Positions 1-8,622 of a stretch of 64,000 nt of DNA are shown in pieces (the first letter of the stretch is position 1; every line of letters begins with the position of its first letter). The DNA is from a virus. The DNA is taken from positions 1-64,000 of IMG/VR virus record IMGVR_UViG_3300042502_001732; one strand, written 5' to 3'. A program made the position numbers and the translations under genes. Below the pieces are notes generated by a model, which searched no databases, had not been told where the DNA came from, and saw nothing but the letters and a program-made list of their open reading frames with translations.

Positions 1-1278
1 ACAGTATATCAAACAATAGATGGAGTTATTCAATCTTCTTCAACTTGTCCAAATTCAATTTATTTGTATTTCGGATCTACAGTAGGAACTTCGTGTACTA
101 GTAATACTGGATCAACTAGATATTATATCGGCGCTCTTAGTGTAGGAAATACATTATATACAGATGCTGATTTAACCATAACTGTTCCTAATGGATATCA
201 TAGAAGTGGAAGTACAGTATATCAAACAATAGATGGAGTTATTCAATCTTCTTCAACTTGTCCAAATTCAATTTATTTGTATTTCGGATCTACAGTAGGA
301 ACTTCGTGTACTAGTAATACTGGATCAACTAGATATTATACAGGATCTTTCGAAATAGGAACTATATTATATACAGATGCTGATTTAACTACAGTAGTAT
401 CTGATGGATATCATAGAAGTGGAAGTACAGTATATCAAACAATAGATGGAGTTATTCAATCTTCATCTTCTTGTCCAAATTCTACTTATTTAGATTTTGG
501 ATCTACTGTAGGAAATGCATGTACTAGTAATACTGGATCAACTGTATATTATACAGGATCTTTCGAAATAGGAACTACATTATATACTGATGCTGATTTA
601 ACTGCTGTTGTTTCTGATGGATATTATAGAAGTGGAAGTACAGTATATCTAGTATCTAGTGGAGTTATTCAATCTTCTTCAACTTGTCCAAATTCAATTT
701 ATTTGTATTTCGGATCTACTGTAGGAACTTCGTGTACTAGTAATACTGGATCAACTGTATATTATACAGGATCTCTCGGAATAGGAACTGTATTATATAC
801 AGATGCTGATTTAACTAATGTTGTTTCTGATGGGTATTATAATTATTACGGAACGGTATTTCTAGTATCTAGTGGGGTTATTCAATCTTCTTCAACTTGT
901 CCAAATTCGATTACTTTATTTTTTGGATCTACTGCACAAATTTCGTGTGTTAGTGGTACTGGTACGACTGTATATTATACAGGATCTCTCGGAATAGGAA
1001 CTATATTATATAGTGATATCGATTTAACCATAACCGTCCCCGATGGATATTATGAAAACGGAAGCACAGTATATCTAACAAACGGTGGAGTTATTCAATC
1101 TTCTTCAACTTGTCCAAATTCGGATACTTTATTATATAATTTAGATAATTCTTGTTCTACTGGAACATCATCTATATTATATTATGCTGCTACTCTTGCT
1201 GTAGGAACTTTTGTATATAGCAATTTTGATAGAACCATACCAGCAGCTGATGGTTATTATAGAGAAAATATAAATGTT
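1..1278 (+). repeat. 213-bp tandem coding repeats (six units)
   Basis: The word ACAGTATAT or a near copy recurs at 1, 214, 427, 640, 853 and 1066, always exactly 213 bp apart. The first units are nearly identical at DNA level and later units diverge, the last being degenerate. Exact period and reading-frame phase mean copy number could change by recombination without breaking the frame. Confidence 0.9.
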
Positions 1279-2163
1279 GTTTATGTTGTTTTAAACGGAG
1301 TGATAACCAGCATTACAAAATGCAACTATCAAACCAGCACAACATCCACAACACTACCACCAACGCAACGCTGCCCTGGCAGAGCTATAGTTATACAAAT
1401 TTGCAATAGCAATGCTGCAAAAGATGATAATTTTGATATTTATGTAAATGGATATTATCTAGGTGGGCTTGATTTAAATTCAAATGCTCAAGTGGGTTCT
1501 ATATTTATAGGATCTGATATTCCAAATTTAACAATAGTAAATCAAGATTTTGCCTGTCCATTAAACCAAATGGTAGAATATAGATTTAATGAAAATATAT
1601 TAAATCTAGGAAATAACAATAACCTGTATATGAAAAATACGCAGGTTAATTTTAATGGCAATTTTGGAACAGTACAAATTAGAGCTTATGATATTATTGG
1701 AACTCTTTTGTTAAATCCAACTGTTATAGCAGATTTAACATATAGTGGAAGCAATGGTTCTGATTTTCTTTTTGAAAATGTTGATATTTTTTGCCCCACC
1801 ACAACAACCACAACATCAGCTCCTACTACTACCACTACTAGCACCACAACACTTGCTCCTGTCACCACTACTACTACCACTACCACTTCACCACCAACCA
1901 CTACATTACCGCCATGTCCTGTTCATACATCGCAACCCCCGCCATTTATCAATACTCCAAAAGGAATAGAATTAGAATCTATAATTTCTACAAATTCTCC
2001 CAGAAATATAACATTAGTTGAATCTTCAGATCCTTTAACTTCTGATATTATTTTAACAACTACCACAACTACTACCACAACTACCACAACCACGACTACA
2101 ACTACAATATATCCAACAACAATATTAAATTGTAACCCATATTGCAATAAATTGGGCTATTAA
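1..2163 (+). CDS. Repeat-rich tail fibre/adhesin, 5' end outside window
   Basis: The frame is open from base 1, so the gene begins upstream; only the C-terminal part (about 720 residues) is seen. The first ~430 residues are six or more copies of a 71-residue unit with motifs SNTGSTxYYTGS, LYTDADLT and SSSTCPNS, each with two conserved Cys. A non-repeated domain of about 150 residues follows, flanked by two Thr-rich linkers. No membrane segment is visible. Repeats plus Thr linkers suggest an extended surface fibre or adhesin, which is inference; no enzymatic motif was found. The protein ends at TAA just before the next late promoter. Confidence 0.75.
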   Translation, partial: TVYQTIDGVIQSSSTCPNSIYLYFGSTVGTSCTSNTGSTRYYIGALSVGNTLYTDADLTITVPNGYHRSGSTVYQTIDGVIQSSSTCPNSIYLYFGSTVGTSCTSNTGSTRYYTGSFEIGTILYTDADLTTVVSDGYHRSGSTVYQTIDGVIQSSSSCPNSTYLDFGSTVGNACTSNTGSTVYYTGSFEIGTTLYTDADLTAVVSDGYYRSGSTVYLVSSGVIQSSSTCPNSIYLYFGSTVGTSCTSNTGSTVYYTGSLGIGTVLYTDADLTNVVSDGYYNYYGTVFLVSSGVIQSSSTCPNSITLFFGSTAQISCVSGTGTTVYYTGSLGIGTILYSDIDLTITVPDGYYENGSTVYLTNGGVIQSSSTCPNSDTLLYNLDNSCSTGTSSILYYAATLAVGTFVYSNFDRTIPAADGYYRENINVVYVVLNGVITSITKCNYQTSTTSTTLPPTQRCPGRAIVIQICNSNAAKDDNFDIYVNGYYLGGLDLNSNAQVGSIFIGSDIPNLTIVNQDFACPLNQMVEYRFNENILNLGNNNNLYMKNTQVNFNGNFGTVQIRAYDIIGTLLLNPTVIADLTYSGSNGSDFLFENVDIFCPTTTTTTSAPTTTTTSTTTLAPVTTTTTTTTSPPTTTLPPCPVHTSQPPPFINTPKGIELESIISTNSPRNITLVESSDPLTSDIILTTTTTTTTTTTTTTTTTIYPTTILNCNPYCNKLGY
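1798..2109 (+). repeat. Two threonine-codon (ACN) low-complexity tracts
   Basis: Runs of ACA/ACC/ACT codons at about 1798-1911 (interspersed with Ser, Pro and Ala) and 2056-2109 encode poly-Thr linkers in the adhesin. The complementary strand gives artificial poly-Val frames. Confidence 0.8.
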
Positions 2164-2169
2164 TAAATA
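2163..2169 (+). promoter_or_regulatory. Late promoter element ATAAATA
   Basis: ATAAATA followed by 7 nt and then the ATG of the glycosyltransferase at 2177. It matches the T4 late -10 core TATAAATA and overlaps the stop codon of the upstream fibre gene. It implies a leaderless or nearly leaderless mRNA. Confidence 0.55.
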
Positions 2170-2176
2170 TGTCAAT

Positions 2177-3106
2177 ATGAGAAAATTGACCATTGGAATG
2201 GCGACTTATGATGATTATGATGGTGTTTATTTTACAATTCAATCAATTAGAATGTATCATAAAGAAGTTTTAAATGATATTGAATTTGTAATAATCGATA
2301 ATAATCCATCTGGAAATCATGCAAAACCAATCAGAGAATTGACTGATTGGATAAAAGAACCAGTTCAATACTTTCCATTTACTAAATTTAAATCAACCAC
2401 TGTAAAAAATAAAGTATTTGAAATAGCTGACACACCATATGTGATGTGTATTGATAGTCATGTATTATTAGAACCAGGAAGTTTAAAAAAATTAATAGAT
2501 TTTTATGATTCTGGTCTTGATAATGGCAATTTATTACAAGGTCCGCTTATATACGATGACTTATCAAACATCTCAACACACTTTGATTTAAAATGGAGCG
2601 GTCACATGTGGGGTACATGGGCTACTGATGATAAAGGAAAAGACATAGATTCGCCACCATTTGAAATTCCAGCACAAGGAATGGGTTTGTTTTCATGCAG
2701 AAAAAATTCTTGGTTGGGATTTAATAAAGAATTTCGTGGATTTGGCGGAGAAGAAGGATACATTCATGAAAAATACAGAAAAAACGGTAAACAAACGTTA
2801 TGTTTACCGTTTTTGAAATGGCTCCATAGATTTGGTAGACCATCAGGAGTTCCTTATGTTAATGATCTAAAAGATCGTTTTAGAAATTACATGATTGGAT
2901 TTATTGAACTTGATTTAGATACAACAGAACTTAAAAATCATTTTAGTCAAGCTTTATCTAAACAAGATATTGAAGCTATAGAGCAAGAAAGCATTCTTTT
3001 AAATAAAGAATTGGATAAAATTATAAATCCAACCAAAACTATAAAATGCATTGATGTTTGCTGTCAAGACAAAACACCCAATTCAATTTCTGTGTTAACA
3101 TCATGA
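2177..3106 (+). CDS. Family 2-like glycosyltransferase
   Basis: 309 residues with a GT-A nucleotide-sugar-binding N-terminus (LTIGMATYDDYDGVYFTIQS, then EFVIIDNN) and a central MCIDSHV segment in the place of the usual DxD metal site. A later GFGGEEGYIHEKYRKNGK segment resembles the acceptor-side ED motif of GT2 enzymes. Substrate unknown. It directly follows the adhesin gene behind a late promoter, so it may decorate virion proteins; that is inference. Its last 43 bp overlap a convergent small gene. Confidence 0.75.
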   Translation: MRKLTIGMATYDDYDGVYFTIQSIRMYHKEVLNDIEFVIIDNNPSGNHAKPIRELTDWIKEPVQYFPFTKFKSTTVKNKVFEIADTPYVMCIDSHVLLEPGSLKKLIDFYDSGLDNGNLLQGPLIYDDLSNISTHFDLKWSGHMWGTWATDDKGKDIDSPPFEIPAQGMGLFSCRKNSWLGFNKEFRGFGGEEGYIHEKYRKNGKQTLCLPFLKWLHRFGRPSGVPYVNDLKDRFRNYMIGFIELDLDTTELKNHFSQALSKQDIEAIEQESILLNKELDKIINPTKTIKCIDVCCQDKTPNSISVLTS

Positions 3107-3303
3107 AGCATTGCTGGATAGCGTTCTTCGATATAATGTTCAATAGCCACTGGTTTTAAAAAATTATCAACATCCAGCTTTAATTCTTCGGCTTTTCCTT
3201 GAATAAACTCAAGGGCTTCGATTAAACACGCCCATCTAGCGAAAGAAACGCTGCTCATTTGTTCAACTGTACCATTTGCTCGTTCGATTATTACTTTGTT
3301 CAT
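3064..3303 (-). CDS. Small hypothetical protein
   Basis: 79 residues, start ATG at 3303, mixed charge, no membrane segment or motif recognised. It follows the gene ending at 3313 on the same strand with a 9-bp gap, which supports it as the last gene of a three-gene minus-strand unit starting at 4141. Its 3' end runs 43 bp into the end of the convergent glycosyltransferase. Function unknown. Confidence 0.5.
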   Translation of the reverse strand: MNKVIIERANGTVEQMSSVSFARWACLIEALEFIQGKAEELKLDVDNFLKPVAIEHYIEERYPAMLHDVNTEIELGVLS

Positions 3304-3312
3304 GCCAGAATA

Positions 3313-3795
3313 TTATTCTAGTTTTTTATTAATCAAATTTTCAAAAATTGTATTATTATCAGCTGGTTGAGCAACCAATATACTGTCATAACTTATAAAA
3401 ATCTTATATTTTTCTTTACAATTTTTACATTCTGTTAAGTTTTCAGAATTTGGAAGAAGGATTCCTTGAAATAAATCACCACCACAATTACAAGGTATGT
3501 TTACAAACTGTTCATCTAATAATCTTTCATACTCTTGAATAACTTCATCTTTTTCATTTATCAATTCTAACAATTCCTCTGAATTTACATCATTGTTGTT
3601 GGAATTTTTGGTATTTTTAGTGAGATTTATTATAAAATGGATACCCGTTAGTAAAAAAATCAAAGAAATTAAAATAAAAAAAGAACTTTGGAATGGAATA
3701 GATAAAAAACTCAACCCATATGAAAATGCAGTTGTGAATATCAGACCAATACCAAAGACGAAAGAATGAAATTTAATATTACTTGTCATCAACAT
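3313..3795 (-). CDS. Membrane protein with C-terminal zinc-ribbon-like motif
   Basis: About 160 residues. The N-terminal half has two hydrophobic helices separated by a short loop, then a charged coiled-coil stretch (ELLELINEKDEVIQEYERLL). The C-terminal part carries CNCGG and CKNCKEK, a four-cysteine zinc-ribbon-like pair. The ATG at 3795 is preferred because AGGTGG lies 8 nt upstream, one of the few ribosome-site-like sequences in the window; GTG at 3807 and ATG at 3789 are alternatives. It overlaps the upstream gene by 17 bp. Function unknown. Confidence 0.6.
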   Translation of the reverse strand: MLMTSNIKFHSFVFGIGLIFTTAFSYGLSFLSIPFQSSFFILISLIFLLTGIHFIINLTKNTKNSNNNDVNSEELLELINEKDEVIQEYERLLDEQFVNIPCNCGGDLFQGILLPNSENLTECKNCKEKYKIFISYDSILVAQPADNNTIFENLINKKLE

Positions 3796-4141
3796 CCATT
3801 TTACCACCTATAGTGTGCTTGTCAAGGATATTATCAACGTTTTTAAAAAGATACATCACCAATTTGTCCATATTATTTTTTAAATTAGCCAATTCTTTTT
3901 TATCCTTGATATTATTAGATTCTAACAATGGTTCTATAATTTTTGATGCTTTTATAGCATTTTCTACTATCGTTGCGAAACAAATTGGCAATTCTCTCAA
4001 CTCATAAGGTAATAAATCTGGTGATTTATGTGTTTCTTTCTCTTCTTTTTTACGTTCTTTGAAATTTCTACTATCATTAAAATCAAAATTGATATTTGCC
4101 GATAAAAAACCAGTAGCGTATGGAGAATCTTTGCTTCGCAT
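3779..4141 (-). CDS. Hypothetical late protein
   Basis: 120 residues, hydrophilic, with a Lys/Glu-rich stretch near residue 45 and predicted helices after it. The start at 4141 (MRSKDSP) is chosen because ATAAATA lies 5 nt upstream of this ATG on the minus strand; a longer frame reaching 4231 would run into the divergent gene at 4170. Head of a three-gene minus-strand unit. No family recognised. Confidence 0.6.
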   Translation of the reverse strand: MRSKDSPYATGFLSANINFDFNDSRNFKERKKEEKETHKSPDLLPYELRELPICFATIVENAIKASKIIEPLLESNNIKDKKELANLKNNMDKLVMYLFKNVDNILDKHTIGGKMDVDDK

Positions 4142-4146
4142 ATTAT

Positions 4147-4163
4147 TATTTATCAAATAAATA
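4147..4163. promoter_or_regulatory. Divergent pair of late promoter elements
   Basis: ATAAATA on the minus strand (4147-4153) faces the ATG at 4141 with 5 nt between. ATAAATA on the plus strand (4157-4163) faces the ATG at 4170 with 6 nt between. The two elements are 3 bp apart and the two start codons only 28 bp apart, so neither mRNA can have a normal untranslated leader. Confidence 0.65.
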
Positions 4164-4169
4164 CTAAAT

Positions 4170-4607
4170 ATGAATATGAGCAATTTATACGCTAAGAGAT
4201 TCAAAATGATGTTAGAAGCTGATGAAGACATTTCATTAGAAAGAGACGCTATGGAAGCTTCATTGGATGATAATACAGACCCAGCTCAATTCGATGCTAA
4301 TATTGATGATATGGTGCAAGCGCAAACTGACATAGATGATGGCATTTCAAAAAGAAATGAGCAAATAGTAACTGAATTGCAAGGTTGGATTGATAATATT
4401 GATTCATTTTTGAAAATTCTTAATAGTGGAGATGGTGCAAGTATGCAATCCAGACTTGCAAATGCTGAACCCGACACTATTTTTGATAAAATGAAGCAGT
4501 CCCAACAAACTAAAATATCCAGAGTTGCATCAGACTTAGCTTCTCTTCATCAGGCATTCCTTGGATTTATGGCACAGACCAAAAATCCAAAATATAAATA
4601 TGTTTAA
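4170..4607 (+). CDS. Hypothetical late protein, possible capsid-internal protein
   Basis: 145 residues, acidic N-terminal half and mostly helical. The first 20 residues form a basic amphipathic stretch ending in MMLEADE, which resembles the N-terminal capsid-targeting/prohead-protease site (L/I/M-x-E) of T4 internal proteins. A late promoter immediately precedes it. The 3' end overlaps the end of the convergent primase gene by 4 bp. Function unknown; internal head protein is inference. Confidence 0.6.
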   Translation: MNMSNLYAKRFKMMLEADEDISLERDAMEASLDDNTDPAQFDANIDDMVQAQTDIDDGISKRNEQIVTELQGWIDNIDSFLKILNSGDGASMQSRLANAEPDTIFDKMKQSQQTKISRVASDLASLHQAFLGFMAQTKNPKYKYV

Positions 4608-5698
4608 ATTTTATTAAACAATAATTTAAATTTTAAAATAGCCGATGGTCCACATTGGCTATTTTTTTTGATAAAGTCTATAGGAACTTGATCTATTTTC
4701 TTATCAATACACAATTCATTGAAATCTTTAAACTGTTTATACTTCTCAGGCCAAATAAACACACATTCATCTTGTTCTAATAACACTATACTCTTTTTTC
4801 TTGCGGTTTCATCAATCCATTGATTGTCCAACACCCAAATCTTATTAAAGAACTTAAGTTCTTCCAATTGTTCCAACTGAATCGTTGTAAACTTGTGATA
4901 CCCCTCGTTGATACCCGCTACAGCTACTCCATTACGCACAAAACAGGCATCCAGCGGTCCTTCGAATATAAATACATCATCTAGTGAAGGATCTACCCTT
5001 TCTATCCCAAAAATTGATTTATCGGAGTTAATTTTTGATAAATAATTTGGTTTTTCATCCCATTTAACAAGTTTTCTGGTCTGATAATGAATAAATTTAC
5101 CAGAAGTATCTAAAAATGGTATAACTAATCTATTTTTATGATTAAAATCATTTAAAGATATATAAAATGCGCCTGGTTTATTGATTGCGGTGTCTAATCT
5201 ACGAGATTTTAAATAATCTAAAGCAGTTTGAACTATATTATTATCTTTATAATACTCTAATTGAATAGAATCGAATAAATTAATGCAATCATCTGGTAAA
5301 GATGGGCTTTTTTTAACTTTAACAGAGTCATTTATTGACATCACATCCAATAAATCATAAGAATCATCTGATATTTCACGACAAATTTCATCATAATTCA
5401 TCCCAGAAACACGCATAATCCATTTTAAAGGATTACTACTCCATCCACAGTTATGGCAATATATTAAATTATTTTCTGGTATATAAAAACAACGTTTCTT
5501 TTTTCCAAAACTTTTACCTTCTTTGCATATTGGGCAAGAACACTGATATGTATCATTGAATCTATTATGTTTTGGATAAAATCCCAACTCAAAAAACTTA
5601 GCTATTACATAATCAGTAGGTAATTCTTCAATTTTTTTCGTTTTCTTCGTGTTGAGCCCTCGCAATATTGCGGACAAATTTTGGGAGTCTTTCAACAT
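4604..5698 (-). CDS. 61: DNA primase, T4 gp61-like
   Basis: About 364 residues (T4 gp61 is 342). The N-terminal zinc finger is visible as CSCPICKEG and later IYCHNCGWS. The Toprim core is seen as FGIERV, then VFIFEGPLDACFVRNG, then KIWVLDNQ. The C-terminus (GPSAILKFKLLFNKI) resembles the end of gp61. In the T4 replisome this enzyme makes pentaribonucleotide primers with helicase gp41. It is the last gene of the minus-strand replication operon. ATG at 5698 overlaps the upstream gene by 71 bp, unusually long, so a later non-ATG start is possible. Confidence 0.9.
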   Translation of the reverse strand: MLKDSQNLSAILRGLNTKKTKKIEELPTDYVIAKFFELGFYPKHNRFNDTYQCSCPICKEGKSFGKKKRCFYIPENNLIYCHNCGWSSNPLKWIMRVSGMNYDEICREISDDSYDLLDVMSINDSVKVKKSPSLPDDCINLFDSIQLEYYKDNNIVQTALDYLKSRRLDTAINKPGAFYISLNDFNHKNRLVIPFLDTSGKFIHYQTRKLVKWDEKPNYLSKINSDKSIFGIERVDPSLDDVFIFEGPLDACFVRNGVAVAGINEGYHKFTTIQLEQLEELKFFNKIWVLDNQWIDETARKKSIVLLEQDECVFIWPEKYKQFKDFNELCIDKKIDQVPIDFIKKNSQCGPSAILKFKLLFNKI

Positions 5699-5894
5699 AC
5701 TCAATTATACCTTCGTTTAAAGCAAAGTCAAACTTATCTAATGGTACTTTTCTATTTTCCATCAGCGGAGATGCTAAAAAATCATAATCATCTTCATTTT
5801 TTGATATCAAAATAAACATTTGACCAGCATAATCACCAGTTTGGACTGCGTATACATCTCCAAATCTTGGACCTTTTTTAAAAAAGTTAAACAT
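5628..5894 (-). CDS. Hypothetical protein (SH3/KOW-like N-terminus)
   Basis: 88 residues from ATG 5894, which sits 2 nt beyond the stop of the upstream gene. The segment RFGDVYAVQTGDYAGQMFIL has the beta-turn-beta look of small KOW/SH3-type barrels, but this is only pattern resemblance. It lies between gp45-side genes and the primase in a tightly packed operon and overlaps the primase start. Function unknown. Confidence 0.6.
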   Translation of the reverse strand: MFNFFKKGPRFGDVYAVQTGDYAGQMFILISKNEDDYDFLASPLMENRKVPLDKFDFALNEGIIEYVERLPKFVRNIARAQHEENEKN

Positions 5895-5896
5895 AA

Positions 5897-6190
5897 TCAA
5901 CCATCCATTATTTTTCTGTTCATAAAATCTCCAAATTCTTCTATGAATGCATTGTCCAAAGCTGATTTATCCAGCTTTGTTTTGCTCATAGTGAGCCTAA
6001 CTGGATTTCCATCTATATCATAACCTATCAACTTAAAACAAGTTAAAAATTCACTCAGCGATGCTGTAATGGCTTGATTTAATATTACTTTAGATGGTTT
6101 TTTTCTATCATCTTTTAATTTTATTTTTAATGAATCTATTAAAAGTTTTTTAATTTCATCATCTGAATAATTGTCATCCCCATTATCCAT
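5897..6190 (-). CDS. Hypothetical protein
   Basis: About 97 residues from ATG 6190; GTG at 6208 is an alternative start. Acidic N-terminus, then a helical basic stretch (LKIKLKDDRKKPSKVILNQ). No motif recognised. It lies 24 bp downstream of its neighbour and 2 bp from the next ATG in the replication operon, so it is co-transcribed with gp45, gp32 and primase. Confidence 0.6.
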   Translation of the reverse strand: MDNGDDNYSDDEIKKLLIDSLKIKLKDDRKKPSKVILNQAITASLSEFLTCFKLIGYDIDGNPVRLTMSKTKLDKSALDNAFIEEFGDFMNRKIMDG

Positions 6191-6214
6191 ATAATTATTT
6201 AATCTCACACAATA

Positions 6215-6562
6215 TTAAATTGAAGATTCTTCTTTTTTAAAATATGTGTGATTATCGTACTTCTGAGGAACCATTTTTTCCAACAGTGTAGTGATTATAA
6301 TTTCCATTGAACTGGTTTTTAAATTATAATTCTTTGGAAAGAACGATCCACCATCGTTTATTTCAAACATGAGGTCTCCTTTAAATTCTTTATTTTGATA
6401 ACATGTTATCATGACGCTTCTTCCGCCAGGATCTATCATAACACTCCATTTTCTAGGATCTTGCTGTCCATAATCTTTAAATAATTTAATTGCAATGAAT
6501 CCCGAATCGCGGAGTCTTTTTAAGAAATAACTAAAGGTTGATATTTTATTTTTATTATTCAT
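6215..6562 (-). CDS. Hypothetical protein
   Basis: 115 residues. The N-terminus (FSYFLKRLRDSGFIAIKLF) suggests an amphipathic helix followed by beta strands (WSVMIDPGGRSVMITCY). The start overlaps the end of the sliding-clamp gene by 4 bp (translational coupling). T4 has regA near this place, but the sequence does not resemble RegA. Function unknown. Confidence 0.6.
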   Translation of the reverse strand: MNNKNKISTFSYFLKRLRDSGFIAIKLFKDYGQQDPRKWSVMIDPGGRSVMITCYQNKEFKGDLMFEINDGGSFFPKNYNLKTSSMEIIITTLLEKMVPQKYDNHTYFKKEESSI

Positions 6563-7281
6563 TTTACTAAACTTGATATAATATAATTTAGATAAACTTT
6601 TTCAAAATTCAAGTTTATATTAGCAACTCCAAACTTTGTATTGATTTTAAAATTAAAATCATTATCTTCTATGAAAGTTAAAAGACGTAAATTATCTAAA
6701 TTTATAATAAAATCAGATAATTCAAAATCTACATTTCCAGATGTTATACATATGACATCACTATTTGATGATGTTTTGTCTTGCAAACTCCAATATAATT
6801 GACCATCATTTGTATATATGTATAGTTTATTAGAATCTGAAAATGCAGAATTTGTCTTTAACAAATTCTTTATAAAATTTTTAGAAACATTAAATTCTAT
6901 ATCATAAGATATGCTTTTAATTTTCTCCAAACTCATTTTTGTTTTTGCAATGAGTCCATCTTCATATAGATGATATTTAAATTTTATCTTATTGCCTCTG
7001 TATTCTAAATTATTATTGTTTAAAATTAAAGTGATATCATCCGAACCATCGCACATTTTTAAAGCGCTTGATAGTTTAGAAACTGATGGGATGTTTAATA
7101 CTTTTTCCTCTTCAAAATCGATTTCTGTTCTTCCCCACAATATTAAAGATGCATCTTCACTGTTTGATATAAAATAAATTTCGCCATCCTTAATATTAAG
7201 AATGGCGGTATCATTTATTTTAGATAATGATTCTAATAAAAAGAGAAAGTTACTTTTATTAAGAGTTATCTTCTGATTCAT
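6559..7281 (-). CDS. 45: Sliding clamp, T4 gp45-like
   Basis: 240 residues (T4 gp45 is 228). Similarity to gp45 is low but the layout fits: alternating strands, and a C-terminal segment FIINLDNLRLLTF followed by closing strands comparable to gp45 FIINMANMKM. In T4 the trimeric clamp tethers gp43 polymerase and, with gp55 and gp33, activates late promoters. Its place between the gp32 gene and the primase gene supports the call. It overlaps both neighbours (22 bp and 4 bp). Confidence 0.75.
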   Translation of the reverse strand: MNQKITLNKSNFLFLLESLSKINDTAILNIKDGEIYFISNSEDASLILWGRTEIDFEEEKVLNIPSVSKLSSALKMCDGSDDITLILNNNNLEYRGNKIKFKYHLYEDGLIAKTKMSLEKIKSISYDIEFNVSKNFIKNLLKTNSAFSDSNKLYIYTNDGQLYWSLQDKTSSNSDVICITSGNVDFELSDFIINLDNLRLLTFIEDNDFNFKINTKFGVANINLNFEKVYLNYIISSLVK

Positions 7282-7702
7282 GTTGTATTAATGTGAGTAA
7301 TTTATCAATTTTTTTATTTAAATCTTCTAATATTTTATTCTGTTTTCTTAACAATTCATTCGTCACTTCTTGTTCAGATTTATTGAACTTTAATTCTAAT
7401 TGATTCTCATCAACTGTAGATTGTGGTTGAATTTGAACTGGTTGTGGTGTTTGAGGCATCACAGGTTGATATGTTTGAGCAATTTCAATAGACTGAGGTG
7501 ATATTACTGGCGGTTGACGCACTTGAGAGGATCTAAAATCTCTCTCAAGTGCAGTTTTAATACCGCTAGATATCCCGCCATCCCTCATGCCATCAACTTT
7601 CGGTTGCTGATCATTGAAATACATTGAGTCTATATCCTTACCCAATGCAAACATTGGACCAGCAAATTCAATCAATGCTTGTTTTTCTTCGGGAGTCAAC
7701 AT
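7259..7702 (-). CDS. Hypothetical protein with C-terminal coiled coil
   Basis: 147 residues. A Pro/Gln-rich, probably disordered middle (PVMPQTPQPVQIQPQ) separates a short N-terminal helical region from a C-terminal coiled coil (LLRKQNKILEDLNKKIDKLL). The gene sits 2 bp after gp32 and overlaps the clamp gene by 22 bp, so it may be a replisome accessory protein; this is from position only. Confidence 0.6.
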   Translation of the reverse strand: MLTPEEKQALIEFAGPMFALGKDIDSMYFNDQQPKVDGMRDGGISSGIKTALERDFRSSQVRQPPVISPQSIEIAQTYQPVMPQTPQPVQIQPQSTVDENQLELKFNKSEQEVTNELLRKQNKILEDLNKKIDKLLTLIQHESEDNS

Positions 7703-7704
7703 AT

Positions 7705-8616
7705 TCAGCTATCGAGTTGATCTAACAATGCATCGATTTCATCATCGACATCTTCGATTTGTGGTTTGGCTTTTTTAACTTCTTTCTTTGCAGGGAAATC
7801 AAAAGGGATTTCATCTTCTTCATCTTCTTGATCATATTTCGATGCTGTAGATTTAGCTACAACTGATGATGGTTTTGATTTTTCAACATCTGAAGATTTC
7901 CCAAAGAAATGAGTGTTTAAAATTTCTTCAAGCTCGTCAAATGTTTTAACTGGATAAATCTGTTCAAGATCGTGAACCTTTGAATAGATATCTTCAATTT
8001 CTTCATCATCAAGATTTAGAACTGGCTTGTTATAAAAGCCAGAAGATTCAAATGTGGTATAATCACCACGACCTTCTGCTTTGATCTTCAAATTAGCACC
8101 TTCTGGACCAAGATCAAAGATACGAGCGCCAAACTCATCAGCACCATCGCCAGTAAGAGCGTCATCAATAATCTTCTTAATTTGTGGTCCAATCTTCAGA
8201 ACTTTAACAGTCCCATTGTTTTCTGGATTTGATGGATCATCAATAACATAAATATTAACAAACCAATTTTCCTTACGACGAATGATTTTACCAAGTTCTT
8301 TTTCTGATTGATCTTCAGATTTAATAAGTTTCCAAAACGTTTCGGTAATTGGATCACGATCATTAAATGTTTGAAGAGATAGTGTTGAAATATAACTACC
8401 AGTCACCTTGCTTTTCCAACCATGAGTATAGTGGTGGAAAAATGTCTTCTCTGGATCATCCAAATTTGGAATAAGACGAACGGTATATGTCTTCCCAGCA
8501 GGAAACTTCATTACGTTCGCAAATGCACTGCTTCCAGATGATTCATTTGTTTTATTAAGAGCATCTTTGATTTTTTCAAACATGCTTGCATTGAATTTAG
8601 TTTTTGTCGTTTTCAT
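7705..8616 (-). CDS. 32: Single-stranded DNA-binding protein, T4 gp32-like
   Basis: 303 residues (T4 gp32 is 301). It has the basic N-terminal cooperativity region, the OB-fold core (FPAGKTYTVRLIPNLDDPEK, NWFVNIYVIDDPSNPENNG, GFYNKPVLNLDDEEIE) and an acidic C-terminal tail ending DDEIDALLDQLDS. The zinc-binding Cys residues of T4 gp32 are absent: the equivalent region (GSYISTLSLQTFNDRDPITE) has none. It coats ssDNA and recruits replication and recombination partners. Neighbours are a gp59-like loader upstream and the gp45-like clamp downstream. Confidence 0.92.
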   Translation of the reverse strand: MKTTKTKFNASMFEKIKDALNKTNESSGSSAFANVMKFPAGKTYTVRLIPNLDDPEKTFFHHYTHGWKSKVTGSYISTLSLQTFNDRDPITETFWKLIKSEDQSEKELGKIIRRKENWFVNIYVIDDPSNPENNGTVKVLKIGPQIKKIIDDALTGDGADEFGARIFDLGPEGANLKIKAEGRGDYTTFESSGFYNKPVLNLDDEEIEDIYSKVHDLEQIYPVKTFDELEEILNTHFFGKSSDVEKSKPSSVVAKSTASKYDQEDEEDEIPFDFPAKKEVKKAKPQIEDVDDEIDALLDQLDS

Positions 8617-8622
8617 AGATAA

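Noticed and set aside
1-1278. CRISPR array or diversity-generating retroelement repeats
   Set aside because: The repeats are contiguous coding units without spacers, and no reverse transcriptase or template repeat is present.
1686-2147. Two poly-Val frames on the minus strand
   Set aside because: They are the complements of the Thr-codon tracts in the adhesin and have no sensible protein composition.
2168-2200. TTGACA on the minus strand near 2169-2174
   Set aside because: No minus-strand gene starts downstream and no -10 at 16 bp is followed by a start codon; it is part of the ATG-proximal sequence of the plus-strand gene.
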